A stretch of 64,000 nt of DNA from Bacteroidota bacterium (GCA_018267215.1 JAFDYX010000013.1:1-64000), one strand, 5' to 3'. Shown: positions 17,338-26,607, counted from the first letter of the stretch. Notes: generated by a model not told the origin, from the sequence alone. Program-made: numbers and translations.

Positions 17338-18278
17338 TGAGCCGTTGTTTCGTACTTATTCAAAAAATCTTTGTAGGAAAGCCGTATGCCGTCTTTCAGT
17401 TCGGTTTTGTGTTTCCACCCTAAGGCATGCAGTTTGGATACATCCATCAGTTTGCGCGGGGTACCATCCGGCTTCGATAGGTCGTTGCTGATCTTGCCCT
17501 GGTAGCCCACTTCATGCGCAATCATTTTCGCCAATTCTAAAATGGAAACATCTGAGCCACTGCCGATATTGATGATTTCCGGAGAGTTATAGTTGTTCAT
17601 CAAAAACAGACACGCATCGGCCAGATCATCGGCAAACAAAAATTCGCGCAAGGGGCTGCCGCTCCCCCAGATCACCACCTCTGGCAAGTTTTGTGTTTTT
17701 GCTTCGTGAAACCTTCTGATCAGCGCGGGCAATACATGCGAATTAACCGGATGATAATTGTCGCCATAACCATATAAGTTGGAGGGCATCACGCTGATAA
17801 AGTTGTCGCCATACTGTTGGTGGAACGACTGGCACAATTTGATGCCGGCAATTTTTGCCACGGCATACGCATCGTTGGTAGGCTCTAACGCACCCGTCAG
17901 GAGCGATTCTTCTTTAATGGGCTGCTCGGCAAACTTGGGATAAATGCAGGACGACCCGAGCAACATCAGTTTTTTTACTTTCACATCGTGGGCTGCCTTC
18001 ACCACATTGGCTTCGATCAATAGGTTGTCGTAAATAAAATCGGCTTTATACTGGCTGTTGGCCAAAATGCCCCCTACTTTGGCCGCAGCCAAAAAAACAT
18101 ATTCCGGTTTTTCTTTTTCAAAAAATAAATTGACAGCCTGTTGGCTTCGGAGATCCAACTCAGTTGAAGTACGGGTAATTATATTCTGATGTCCTGCACT
18201 CGTTAGCGCCCGGTATATCGCTGAGCCTACCATGCCGCGGTGGCCGGCCACATAAATTTTTGACGACCGTTCCATCAT
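17334..18278 (-). CDS. fcl: GDP-L-fucose synthase
   Basis: This 314-residue SDR enzyme epimerises and reduces GDP-4-keto-6-deoxymannose to GDP-L-fucose. It has the N-terminal [14 protein letters not shown] dinucleotide motif, [16 protein letters not shown], the catalytic [12 protein letters not shown] (YxxxK), and [13 protein letters not shown], all characteristic of Fcl/WcaG. It sits between the tyrosine autokinase gene (3 bp gap) and gmd (4 bp overlap). The product feeds the GT10 enzyme further down the same operon. Confidence 0.95.
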   Translation of the reverse strand: MMERSSKIYVAGHRGMVGSAIYRALTSAGHQNIITRTSTELDLRSQQAVNLFFEKEKPEYVFLAAAKVGGILANSQYKADFIYDNLLIEANVVKAAHDVKVKKLMLLGSSCIYPKFAEQPIKEESLLTGALEPTNDAYAVAKIAGIKLCQSFHQQYGDNFISVMPSNLYGYGDNYHPVNSHVLPALIRRFHEAKTQNLPEVVIWGSGSPLREFLFADDLADACLFLMNNYNSPEIINIGSGSDVSILELAKMIAHEVGYQGKISNDLSKPDGTPRKLMDVSKLHALGWKHKTELKDGIRLSYKDFLNKYETTAQ

Positions 18279-18281
18279 GAT

Positions 18282-20639
18282 CTAAGAATAATAGCCGTAC
18301 CCTTTTTTCTTTTTTGAAGACCCAAATCCGTAACCGTACCCATACGAATAGCCGTAGCTATAGCCATAGCCATAACCGGTTTTATAAATATCGTTCAGCA
18401 CAATACTCACGCTCTTGAGTTTGCCCGACCGGTAAAAATCATCTACGTCCTTCAACAATGCTTTGGGTGTATAGTTTTGTCTGACAATAAATACGGAGTG
18501 GTCGGCATGTTTGGCTAACTCAAAAGCATCGGTTACGATGGCCAAAGGCGGGGTGTCTATAATAATATAATCGTAGGTAACCAATGCTTCTTTCAGCAGC
18601 AGATCAAAGCGACCGGTGAGTAATAGTTCGGAAGGATTGGGCGGCACGGGACCACCGCTGATGACATCCAAATTTTCTACAGAAGTATGCTGCACCACCT
18701 CCTGAAAAGATTTGAGATCACTGAGGTAATTGCTCAGCCCTCTGTCGTTGGTCAAATTAAAGTCTGTAAAAATTTTAGGCTTGCGCATATCAGCCCCGAT
18801 AATCAATGTCTTGCGACCCGACATAGCAAAAACCGTAGCCAGGTTGATCGTAGAAAATGTTTTGCCTTCGCCACTGATCGAACTGGAGACGACAAAAACT
18901 TTTTTGATTTGATTGCCGGTAAAAAAATTCAGGTTAGAACGGATAGCCCGGAACGATTCGGCCACAGAAGACTTAGGCTGGAGTGTTACCGCCAGATTAT
19001 CTTTTGTGTCGTGATGCCCGATACCGCCCACGAAAGGAATGGAGGTAATCTTTTCAATATCTTCTTTCGACTGAACTTTATGATTGAACAACTCTACCAA
19101 TACAAAACCGGCCGCAGGTATCAGCAACCCAATGAGCCAGCCAAACATATAATTTCTGCTTGTGTTGGGCGAGATGGCTCCGCCCTGCATGGGCGGGTTG
19201 ACACGCTGTATGCTGGATATGTTCGAAGCTTTGGAAATGCCTGCCTCCGACATTTTTTGCATTAAAAAAACATACATTCCTTCTAACAAAGAATAGCTGC
19301 GTTGTATAGAAATATATTGCCGCTGGGTGATGGGCAACTGGTTCATCTGCTTTTCCAACAAGCCAATTTGCCGGTCAACTAAGTCGCCTTTTAGTTTATC
19401 TGTTACCCGCAGTGAACGGATAGATTCCTGTAGATTGTTTTTTATTTTCTCCAGCCTGTCTAACCCAGTGGCCACCATCGGGTTTTCTATCAGGCCTTTA
19501 TCCAAATATGTTTTCAACTCTATCTGAATGTCTATCATCTTGCCTACCATCGTGGATAATACGTTATCGCTAACGCCAATAGAAGAAGGTAAAATCACCA
19601 GATCAAGGTTTTTGCCCTGGCGGATATACTTTTCCAAATAATCATAATAGTTGGAGCGTATCGTCAATTCGGTTTTTTGCTCATCCAGTTTATCGAATTT
19701 TTCAAATAACCGTTTTGATTCTTCATCAATTTTTTCAGTACTGTTAGTGATTTGAAATTGCTGCAATTTATTTTCTGAATGATGGAGTGAATCGGAAATA
19801 TCATCTAATTGTTTTCTGATAAAGAGAATGGTGCGCTCGGCTGTCAGGTTTTTTTTGTCTAAATCATACTGCTGATATTTTGTGATCAGGCCATTCATGA
19901 AATCAATTTCTTTGTCGGGGTTGGTGCCATTGATAGACAAGTTAAGCACACCAGCCCCTTCTTCGGCCCACTCAGCGCCCAGCCGCCCGATGTACGAAGA
20001 AGTAACCGAGATAGGATCTAAAAATGTTAGTATAAAAGATTTTCCGATGATGAAGGTTAAGCCTACTGAATCAGTTTTGGTCACGATAAAATGATGGCCT
20101 TGAAATTCTAAACTGTCGCTGTACTGAAATATTTTTTTCTGATCGGGCTCTTCGCGGTTGCTAATCAAAAACGTGTGCTGGTCTATAGCTTTAAACAGCA
20201 ACGAGGCGCCATACGATCCGTTCTTCACCAGCAACTTTACTTTTACCGGCATGTGGTAGGCCTCCGTGGTTTTGATATCACCTTCGCTGTAAAAGGCCAC
20301 TTCAAAATTCAGGTTTTCAATCACCTCCTGAACCAAGGGGTAGGAACGAATAATGTAAGGTTCGTTCAGATAATTCCGGTAAGGGTCTATCAAAGAATTT
20401 TTATACAGCAGGTCGGCTCCGCTGGCATCTTCTTTTTCGCGAACAATGACAGAAGCCGTGATGGGATATACCCGGTCGGCATAGCGGTTGGTTAAGAAAA
20501 CATACGTGAGCGAAATAACTAACGACAGCACAACCAAATACCAATAGCGCAATGCGCGGTAGGCAATTCGTTTGTAATCTATGTTCGATCCATCGAGCGG
20601 ATTCGCCTTGGGCAACATATCGGGCTTTGATGAACTCAT
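18282..20639 (-). CDS. wzc: Polysaccharide co-polymerase with BY-kinase domain (Wzc-like tyrosine autokinase)
   Basis: The protein has 785 residues. An N-terminal transmembrane helix (YLVVLSLVISLTYVFL) is followed by a large periplasmic coiled-coil region, a second helix (YMFGWLIGLLIPAAGFVLV) and a cytoplasmic bacterial tyrosine kinase. The kinase shows Walker A SISGEGKTF near 588-596, Walker A' LIIGADMRKP and Walker B YIIIDTPP near 688-695. The C-terminal tail is a Tyr-Gly repeat with 11 tyrosines in the last 32 residues, the expected autophosphorylation cluster. Such proteins control chain length and gate the outer-membrane OPX channel. It overlaps the wza-like gene by 4 bp. Confidence 0.92.
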   Translation of the reverse strand: MSSSKPDMLPKANPLDGSNIDYKRIAYRALRYWYLVVLSLVISLTYVFLTNRYADRVYPITASVIVREKEDASGADLLYKNSLIDPYRNYLNEPYIIRSYPLVQEVIENLNFEVAFYSEGDIKTTEAYHMPVKVKLLVKNGSYGASLLFKAIDQHTFLISNREEPDQKKIFQYSDSLEFQGHHFIVTKTDSVGLTFIIGKSFILTFLDPISVTSSYIGRLGAEWAEEGAGVLNLSINGTNPDKEIDFMNGLITKYQQYDLDKKNLTAERTILFIRKQLDDISDSLHHSENKLQQFQITNSTEKIDEESKRLFEKFDKLDEQKTELTIRSNYYDYLEKYIRQGKNLDLVILPSSIGVSDNVLSTMVGKMIDIQIELKTYLDKGLIENPMVATGLDRLEKIKNNLQESIRSLRVTDKLKGDLVDRQIGLLEKQMNQLPITQRQYISIQRSYSLLEGMYVFLMQKMSEAGISKASNISSIQRVNPPMQGGAISPNTSRNYMFGWLIGLLIPAAGFVLVELFNHKVQSKEDIEKITSIPFVGGIGHHDTKDNLAVTLQPKSSVAESFRAIRSNLNFFTGNQIKKVFVVSSSISGEGKTFSTINLATVFAMSGRKTLIIGADMRKPKIFTDFNLTNDRGLSNYLSDLKSFQEVVQHTSVENLDVISGGPVPPNPSELLLTGRFDLLLKEALVTYDYIIIDTPPLAIVTDAFELAKHADHSVFIVRQNYTPKALLKDVDDFYRSGKLKSVSIVLNDIYKTGYGYGYSYGYSYGYGYGFGSSKKKKGYGYYS

Positions 20640-21442
20640 CTTCTGTTTAATGTAATCACCAACAATACGATAGAAACTGCCGACAGCACTAAGGCTAGGT
20701 TTTGCCCGAAATACATCCGGTAAGGACGTTGCTTTAAGGGAGGCACAATGATCACGTCATTTTGATGCACATAATAATAAGGTGATTTGACAAAGTCTTC
20801 ACTCAACAGGTTCACATAGTACACTTCCATTTTAGAGCCCACCTGTCTGAGGATTTTAACTTTTGAGCGGTCTGCGTAATCGTTTATCCCACCGGCCAAA
20901 CCTAAGGCTTCGGGCAAACTCACACGGTTATTGTTCAACATCACTTGGCCTTCTCTTTGTACTTCGCCCAGAACTGTAATGCGGTAATTTAAAAGCCTTA
21001 CTTTTACGATGGGTGCCTCCAAATAAACTTTAACAATCTTTTGAAGTGTATCTTGAATTTGAAAAACTGTGAGGCCGGCCACTCTTACTTTCCCCACTAC
21101 GGGCACAGGTATCTCACCATGATCGTCCACCAGTTCTCCCAAAAGAAGTGCACCGCCAATGTACCCTCCTCCACCCGACATAGCGCCTGCACCTTGCTGC
21201 GTTTGCTGGCTTAAAAAATCAAATTCCTTTTGGGTCAGGCTTTGGTAGCGTACGGAAATAATATCGTTGGTTTGTACCTTATAATCAAATGGTTGGAGTT
21301 GGTATATCCTGACGGCCGTATCAATGGGGTATTGTTGTGCCAAATCATTTTTTTGAAAGAGCAAATGTTTTTTGTTTGTTACACAGGCGGTTGCCAGCAC
21401 CAAAACAACGGCAAAAAATAACCACTTCGTCTGCTTGAACAT
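20636..21442 (-). CDS. wza: Polysaccharide export outer-membrane lipoprotein (Wza/OPX family)
   Basis: This 268-residue secreted lipoprotein has an N-terminal hydrophobic signal ending in the lipobox LATAC (Cys about residue 20). A Poly_export domain follows (QPFDYKVQTNDIISVRY), then SLBB-type repeats (RITVLGEVQREGQVML) and HQNDVIIVPPL. It ends with a hydrophobic helix (LALVLSAVSIVLLVITL) that probably spans the outer membrane. It forms the exit channel for the glycan together with the Wzc-like protein. It is the first gene of the minus-strand polysaccharide run; the 173 bp upstream gap, shared with the end of the peptidase gene, should hold the main promoter. Confidence 0.9.
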   Translation of the reverse strand: MFKQTKWLFFAVVLVLATACVTNKKHLLFQKNDLAQQYPIDTAVRIYQLQPFDYKVQTNDIISVRYQSLTQKEFDFLSQQTQQGAGAMSGGGGYIGGALLLGELVDDHGEIPVPVVGKVRVAGLTVFQIQDTLQKIVKVYLEAPIVKVRLLNYRITVLGEVQREGQVMLNNNRVSLPEALGLAGGINDYADRSKVKILRQVGSKMEVYYVNLLSEDFVKSPYYYVHQNDVIIVPPLKQRPYRMYFGQNLALVLSAVSIVLLVITLNRR

Positions 21443-21616
21443 GATGTTAAACCGTGAAAATAAAACGCAAATTAGGAATAATAGTTGATGTGGAAAATTC
21501 GGGTAACTGGTTCATTTCATATCGTCTGTTTCCTCTTCTTCGGAAGTGCCATCATCGCCATCGGTTTCTTTCTGTATATCTTCAATAACGAAGTTGCCGA
21601 CTACATGAACTTCAAA

Positions 21617-23215
21617 TCAATTGATCCTGACCAAGCGAACCGTTTCCGTGTATTGAGGTGTGGAAACCCGTGCGTAATAAACTCCGGCCGCCACCGCTGA
21701 AACATCAATGGGATAAGGGTTGTTTTGCCACGTTACAACGTCTTTCAACTCCAACACCTTTTGACCACCGGAATCATACAAATCGAAACTAAAGTTAACA
21801 CCATCGGGATTTTTGAAAACAATCTTTACTTCTTTAGATATTGGATTGGGATATAGCTGAAATGCCTCCTGAAAAGAGGTTAACGTCAGTGCTTTTGAAA
21901 AATTGGGAATGCCGTAACCTAGTTGGTAATTGGGATTTTCGCTCAGCGAAGCAGAGTTTATCACACGCGAATAAATTTCTCCGGCTGACGCATTGGGCAG
22001 CGCCTGCCGCAACCCGACTGCCAGAGAAGCGACCAACGGTGTAGAAAACGAAGTGCCGTACTGGCCGGCCAAACTTCCCGAAGAACTGATGACGGCTGTG
22101 CCGCTGCCCATGGCGGCCACATCCGGTTTAATGCGCCCATCAGCGGTAGGTCCCACCAAACTAAAAGTGCTCCAGATACTGTTGCCATCTACCGAGGCGC
22201 AAGCCAAAATTCCTTCCGCATCTGCGGGAAAAAGTATCTTTGGCCACGAAGCATCATAAAAATTTCCGGCCGCGTTTACTACCACCATGCCCCGCAGCGC
22301 AGCCGCCCGCGCTGCCCGCGAAATAACAGATGTCTTTCCATTCAAATCCGAAAGCGAATAGTTCATGGACGGATCGTCAAACGTGCTGTACCCAAGCGAA
22401 GAACTGATCACACTCACCCCAATGCTGTCGGCACGTTCGGCAGCCAGCAGCCAGTTGTATTCTTCTACCTTGTATTCGGTCGTAACATCTTCCGTTTCGT
22501 AGAGATAAAAGTTGGCCTTGTAAGCACCGCCTAAATAGCTTCCCGAAACGCCAGCCATCACCGACAATACTTCTTCTCCGTGCGTGTCGTCAGAATAAAC
22601 GTCAGCCGTGTTCTTCACGAAGTTGAAAGTCTCTTTCAAGCGGCTCTCCGTGTAAATTGTTTGAAATGCACTTAATGTATTCACGCCTATAAATCCGCCA
22701 TCGAAAACGGCTACGTCCATACCTTCGCCATGATATCCCTGCTGTTGCATTTGGTCAACCCCAATCATTTGAAGTTGCGGAAAATTAGGAGCCGAAGTAC
22801 CGCTCAACGCTCTTTCAAATTTTTGTTTTGTCTGTGTGCGCCCTCCCACCAACTTAGCACCGGGGGCTACTAACTGAACGGAAGATACACAGGGCAATCC
22901 GGCCACAGCCGGCACTACCGAGGCGTTGGCCTGGATTAACACACCATTGAACCAACGCGAAGAATAGAATACGGAAGCGCCCGTTGCTTTTACCTGAGCT
23001 ACATACGATGAGTTGACAGGAAAATCTTCTGAGGTAACAACAAAATTTTCGCGCGCCCTCCGCTCGATACTCTTTTGCGAAAGAAATTGTGAAGGGTTGT
23101 TAACTGAATACACAGTGCCGGCCTTGTCTTTAAACTGAACGAAATACCGGTTAACCTGTGCGCAGAGCGTAACAGGCGACAACAACAACCAAAGCAACCA
23201 CCTACTGGCGGCCAT
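21617..23215 (-). CDS. Secreted S8 subtilisin-like serine peptidase with type IX secretion C-terminal signal
   Basis: The protein has about 532 residues from the Met at 23215, chosen because it gives a clean signal peptide (WLLWLLLSPVTLCAQ) and little overlap with the upstream gene; a Met at 23242 is the alternative. The catalytic triad is visible: Asp in VAVFDGGFIG, His in DDTHGEEVLSV and Ser in YGTSFSTPLVASL. The C-terminal about 80 residues (FQLYPNPISKEV ... VRLVRIN) match the T9SS type A sorting domain, so the enzyme is expected at the surface or outside the cell. After its stop codon the same frame stays open for 34 acidic codons (21512-21616). Substrate unknown. Confidence 0.88.
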   Translation of the reverse strand: MAASRWLLWLLLSPVTLCAQVNRYFVQFKDKAGTVYSVNNPSQFLSQKSIERRARENFVVTSEDFPVNSSYVAQVKATGASVFYSSRWFNGVLIQANASVVPAVAGLPCVSSVQLVAPGAKLVGGRTQTKQKFERALSGTSAPNFPQLQMIGVDQMQQQGYHGEGMDVAVFDGGFIGVNTLSAFQTIYTESRLKETFNFVKNTADVYSDDTHGEEVLSVMAGVSGSYLGGAYKANFYLYETEDVTTEYKVEEYNWLLAAERADSIGVSVISSSLGYSTFDDPSMNYSLSDLNGKTSVISRAARAAALRGMVVVNAAGNFYDASWPKILFPADAEGILACASVDGNSIWSTFSLVGPTADGRIKPDVAAMGSGTAVISSSGSLAGQYGTSFSTPLVASLAVGLRQALPNASAGEIYSRVINSASLSENPNYQLGYGIPNFSKALTLTSFQEAFQLYPNPISKEVKIVFKNPDGVNFSFDLYDSGGQKVLELKDVVTWQNNPYPIDVSAVAAGVYYARVSTPQYTETVRLVRIN

Positions 23216-23909
23216 AACGCAACAACGTTTGTCGGTAGTCAATTCCGGTCTTTACTGCTTTGGTGCCAAAACAGTTTCCATCCGTCAGGTAAGTTAATAC
23301 CGATGATTGTTTGTAGATAAGCCCTACGGAAGCAGCATACACTTCAAACTCAATATCCTGATTAACCAAATTATTAATATTACTGACGCTTACCTTCAAG
23401 CTATTTAAAAACTTCTTTCCGTTACCTAATTGGTAAGGGATGTTGTGACTGAAGAGTTTATAATCTTGTTCGCCCAGATTGTTGTACAAGTTTCCGTTCC
23501 ACACCGCGCTGTCGCGCAAGGGGAAGTTGATCTTCACGTAGGGAATGTTCTCTTCATTCACCACCAGTTGGTTGGGCGTTATGCGGGCAGACCAGGTATC
23601 CAGGTTAGTCCATACCTGTGTGGTGTCGGCACTAATATATCGTTGGATAGTATATGTATAAACGCCTTCGCTGCTTTTGAGCGAATCGGTTACTACTGTT
23701 TTTAAAAAATAATTTTTGGTAGTGTCGTTAGCGGGACTGGCGCAAGTCAGTTGGTTGTAAGTAGTGCGCACCACTTGGTACAGGTGATAATCGCCCACCC
23801 TCAGTGGGTAATAACTTTGGGCATTTACAGAAATTGCATCGGTGTGGCTACATCTTACAGTGAATAGCCCCACAATGCAACATAAAATCACAATTCGTAT
23901 CCTCATCAA
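23202..23909 (-). CDS. Hypothetical secreted lipoprotein
   Basis: This 235-residue protein has a hydrophobic N-terminus (IRIVILCCIVGLFTVRC) ending in a Cys that could be lipidated, although the -3 to -1 residues are not ideal for a lipobox. The mature part starts YYPLRVGDYHLYQV, a pattern I associate with small Bacteroidota secreted proteins of beta structure and unknown role. I do not recognise a catalytic motif. Its 3' end overlaps the start of the subtilase gene by 14-41 bp depending on start choice, so the two are probably co-transcribed and possibly act together at the cell surface. Confidence 0.7.
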   Translation of the reverse strand: MMRIRIVILCCIVGLFTVRCSHTDAISVNAQSYYPLRVGDYHLYQVVRTTYNQLTCASPANDTTKNYFLKTVVTDSLKSSEGVYTYTIQRYISADTTQVWTNLDTWSARITPNQLVVNEENIPYVKINFPLRDSAVWNGNLYNNLGEQDYKLFSHNIPYQLGNGKKFLNSLKVSVSNINNLVNQDIEFEVYAASVGLIYKQSSVLTYLTDGNCFGTKAVKTGIDYRQTLLRYGRQ

Positions 23910-23963
23910 TCCTTTCTGTCAAAAAAATAATTCAGCCGACATCAAAGTTATTTTTTTCTTTTC

Positions 23964-23971
23964 AATATTTG
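23964..23971 (+). promoter_or_regulatory. Candidate -7 box (AATATTTG) ending 4 bp before a start codon
   Basis: AATATTTG differs from TAnnTTTG only at its first base and ends exactly 4 bp before the ATG at 23976. At the usual distance transcription would begin at the A of the start codon, giving a leaderless message. Compare the similar boxes before 36738 and 49102. Confidence 0.35.
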
Positions 23972-23975
23972 GGCC

Positions 23976-24536
23976 ATGCTGAAAACAAAAGTAAAAGTAA
24001 GTAACGTCACCAACCTGAGTGATGCCCGCTACTGTGCCGGTATGGGTGTTGACTATTTGTCTTTTCCTGTGCCGCAGGTTAATCCGCAAACATACCGCGA
24101 GATAACCGCTTGGGTAGCAGGCCCAAAATTCGGAATAGAGACTTGCGGGCCGTACTCCGATCTCTTAAACGAATACGAGGTTGATTTTATTGAAATAGCA
24201 GCATCAGAAATATTACTAGCGCCACCTCAACGGGAAATTATTGTGCAACTGTCTGTGGAAGACTGGCTGCAGCACAAAGCAGCTATCCGTCAACTAAAAA
24301 ATGAAAAAGTGATTGTGGAGTTTGCCGTTCGCGTTATAGATGACCAAAGTATTCAGTCCATCCAAGAAGCGGCCACAAAGATGGAAGTGCTGATCAAAAC
24401 CGATGAAAGCATTCCGCTCCGTCAGCTCTTGGAACTGCCCGTGGCAGGCATCAGCCTGGAAGGAAACCCCGAGCCTAAGCCGGGACTAAAAGAATATCCT
24501 CTTGCCTTAATTTTAGAGCAACTGGAATTAGATTGA
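23976..24536 (+). CDS. TrpF-like (phosphoribosylanthranilate isomerase-related) protein
   Basis: This 186-residue protein opens with KVKVSNVTNLSDARYCAGMGVDYLSF, closely following the first strand and helix of TrpF barrels (KICGITxxxDAxxAxxxGADxxGF). Usual TrpF proteins are about 200-210 residues with a catalytic Cys near residue 7 and a later Asp. Here the Cys position is Ser (VSNVTN), and the rest (QLSVEDWLQHK, VEFAVRVIDDQSIQ, GISLEGNPEPKPG) drifts from TrpF. It is probably a TIM-barrel relative without isomerase activity; no other trp gene is nearby. It converges on trmB with 24 bp between them. Confidence 0.65.
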   Translation: MLKTKVKVSNVTNLSDARYCAGMGVDYLSFPVPQVNPQTYREITAWVAGPKFGIETCGPYSDLLNEYEVDFIEIAASEILLAPPQREIIVQLSVEDWLQHKAAIRQLKNEKVIVEFAVRVIDDQSIQSIQEAATKMEVLIKTDESIPLRQLLELPVAGISLEGNPEPKPGLKEYPLALILEQLELD

Positions 24537-24537
24537 G

Positions 24538-24570
24538 TAATTGATAGTGTGTTGTGTCAATTATTTTACA
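24538..24570. terminator. Short hairpin between convergent genes
   Basis: TAATTGA at 24538-24544 pairs with TCAATTA at 24557-24563, with a 12-base loop and a following TTTT. It lies between the convergent TrpF-like gene and trmB and could act in either direction. The stem is A+T-rich and weak. Confidence 0.3.
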
Positions 24571-25220
24571 AACCTGAATTTCAGGTACTTGATCTTCTCC
24601 CCCGCTGCCGTAAAAATTTCTTCGTAACGGGTTTTAATATCAAAGCACTCGTCTCTTAACTCTGATTGATAAAGATCGTGTGTAAAAGCCAACCGGCTGA
24701 TATCTGTTCGCTGATGAAGTTCTTCCAGTGTGTAATCGAACAAGCCGGTGTTATCTGTTTTAAAACGGAACCAGCCTTCCGGTTTCAATATCTTTTTAAA
24801 CATATCCAAAAAGCGGGGGCTTGTCAGCCTGCGTTTGATGTCGCGCTGGCGGGGGCGTGGGTCGGGGAACGTGAGCCAGATTTGATCTACCTCTCCTTCC
24901 TGAAAAAAACTTTCGATATGGAGGATTTGTGTGCGCAAGAAGCCCACATTTTTCAAACCTTCTTCTGTTGCCCACGTGCTGCCTTTCCACAGGCGGTCGC
25001 CTTTCACATCAACACCCACAAAATTTTGGTCCGGAAATTTTCTGGCCAAGCCCACCGAGTACTCCCCACGGCCACAGGCCAACTCTACGGTAAGCGGATG
25101 ATTGTTTTGAAAGTACAGCTCCTTCCATTTTCCTTTGATCTGAAAGTAAATTTCTTTGCCAGGCTCAATTACGTTATCGCGAGAGGCATTGATTTCAAAT
25201 CGTTTCAGTTTACTTTTCAT
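24561..25220 (-). CDS. trmB: tRNA (guanine-46-N7)-methyltransferase
   Basis: This 219-residue SAM enzyme methylates G46 in the tRNA variable loop. It has SAM motif I VELACGRGEYSVGLARKFP, the acidic FVGVDVKGDRLWKG, and the family signature IWLTFPDPRPRQRDIKRRL, followed by RFKTDNTGLFDY. Length is normal. It lies 11 bp downstream of folC, so the two are probably in one transcript. Confidence 0.93.
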   Translation of the reverse strand: MKSKLKRFEINASRDNVIEPGKEIYFQIKGKWKELYFQNNHPLTVELACGRGEYSVGLARKFPDQNFVGVDVKGDRLWKGSTWATEEGLKNVGFLRTQILHIESFFQEGEVDQIWLTFPDPRPRQRDIKRRLTSPRFLDMFKKILKPEGWFRFKTDNTGLFDYTLEELHQRTDISRLAFTHDLYQSELRDECFDIKTRYEEIFTAAGEKIKYLKFRFVK

Positions 25221-25231
25221 CCTTCAAAAAA

Positions 25232-26509
25232 TCACAAATTAAAAATCTCGGCTACCACAAACGTGCTCCCGCCAATAAAGATCATATCATCCTCTGCAGC
25301 ATTTTGCTTGGCCTTGGCAATGGCCTCATTTACGTCCGTCACGGCATCACCATGCAAGCCAAACGTTGCTGCTTTTTCCTGCAACTGCGCGGCCGGCATG
25401 GCGCGGGCAATGTGGGCAGCACAAAAATAGTAGTGCGCGTTTTTTGGCAGCAGCGCCAATACACGGTCTATATCTTTATCGCGCACCGAACCCCACACAA
25501 TATGCAACTTGTTGAATTTCTGTTGATCAATCTGGTGGAGCACTTCGCGCACGCCCGGCTCGTTGTGCCCTGTATCGCAAACAGTCAGCGGGCGCTCGCC
25601 CAACTGCTGCCAGCGGCCTTTTAGCCCGGTGAGTTGAACCGTTTTTTTCAGTCCTTCTGTCACTGCCTGCTCAGCAATAGAAAATCCTTTCTGGCGCATC
25701 TCATCCAAAACAGACAACACCCCGGCTAAATTTTTTTCTTGGTAACTACCCTTCAGTTCCAGTTCATATACTGTTGTTTGTGCAGCATGGGTAACTGAAT
25801 AATTTCCTTCCCGAATGGGTGTGATATGATATTGATCGGTAGCAAATAAAATCTTACTGCCGGTTTCGCTTGCCTTCTCTTCAAAAACAATTTGCACTTC
25901 CGGCTGGCGTTCGCTGATAACAATTGGGATTCCTGGCTTGATAATACCGGCTTTTTCATAAGCGATTTTTTGCAAGGTATCACCCAGCAAATCCATGTGG
26001 TCCCACCCGATGTTGGTGATGAGCGAAACTTCCGGAGTAATTACGTTGGTAGAGTCAAGCCTCCCGCCCAAGCCTACTTCTATGACAGCAACATCTACTC
26101 GCTCACGGGCAAAATAATCGAAAGCCATCACTACGGTCGTCTCAAAAAACGAAGGTTTGACCTGATCCAGCGTGGGGCGCATCTTCTGCACAAAGGCCAC
26201 GACAAATTCTTCGGAAACTTCCTTTCCGTTTACCTTAATCCGCTCGGTAAATTCTTTGAGGTGGGGAGATGTGTACAATCCGGTTTTATATCCTGCTGCC
26301 TGCAGCACGGCCGCCAGCATGTGCGAACTGCTGCCTTTGCCGTTGGTGCCGGCTACGTGAATACTCTTAAACAATTTATGGGGGTTGCCGACCACTTCAC
26401 AAAGCGCCCAAGTATTAGACAAGTCTTTTTTGTAAGCTGCCGCGCCTACCCGTTGAAACATAGGCAGGCTTTCGTACAGGTACTGAACAGTTTGCTGGTA
26501 TGCTTCCAT
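25232..26509 (-). CDS. folC: Bifunctional dihydrofolate synthase / folylpolyglutamate synthase
   Basis: This protein of about 425 residues is a Mur-ligase-like enzyme that adds L-glutamate to dihydropteroate and then to folates. The P-loop lies in VAGTNGKGSSSHMLAAVL, followed by GLYTSPHLKEFTERI, the VIEVGLGGRLDSTNVI Mg-binding segment, and the C-terminal TVCDTGHNEPG and IVWGSVRDKDIDRVL regions. The Met at 26509 is preferred over one 4 codons upstream (26521); both are possible. It precedes trmB. Confidence 0.92.
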   Translation of the reverse strand: MEAYQQTVQYLYESLPMFQRVGAAAYKKDLSNTWALCEVVGNPHKLFKSIHVAGTNGKGSSSHMLAAVLQAAGYKTGLYTSPHLKEFTERIKVNGKEVSEEFVVAFVQKMRPTLDQVKPSFFETTVVMAFDYFARERVDVAVIEVGLGGRLDSTNVITPEVSLITNIGWDHMDLLGDTLQKIAYEKAGIIKPGIPIVISERQPEVQIVFEEKASETGSKILFATDQYHITPIREGNYSVTHAAQTTVYELELKGSYQEKNLAGVLSVLDEMRQKGFSIAEQAVTEGLKKTVQLTGLKGRWQQLGERPLTVCDTGHNEPGVREVLHQIDQQKFNKLHIVWGSVRDKDIDRVLALLPKNAHYYFCAAHIARAMPAAQLQEKAATFGLHGDAVTDVNEAIAKAKQNAAEDDMIFIGGSTFVVAEIFNL

Positions 26510-26607
26510 GTTTTTTCGCAAAGCGCGAAATTAAACGGAAACTTTTCAGAAATCAGTATTCAAAAAAAAGAAAAAGCTAATAGCGTGTACCTACAAGGAA
26601 GGTTTCG

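Noticed and set aside
24666-25430. 254-codon plus-strand frame across trmB and folC
   Set aside because: Spans two real genes on the other strand, including their intergenic gap, and has no recognisable motif.
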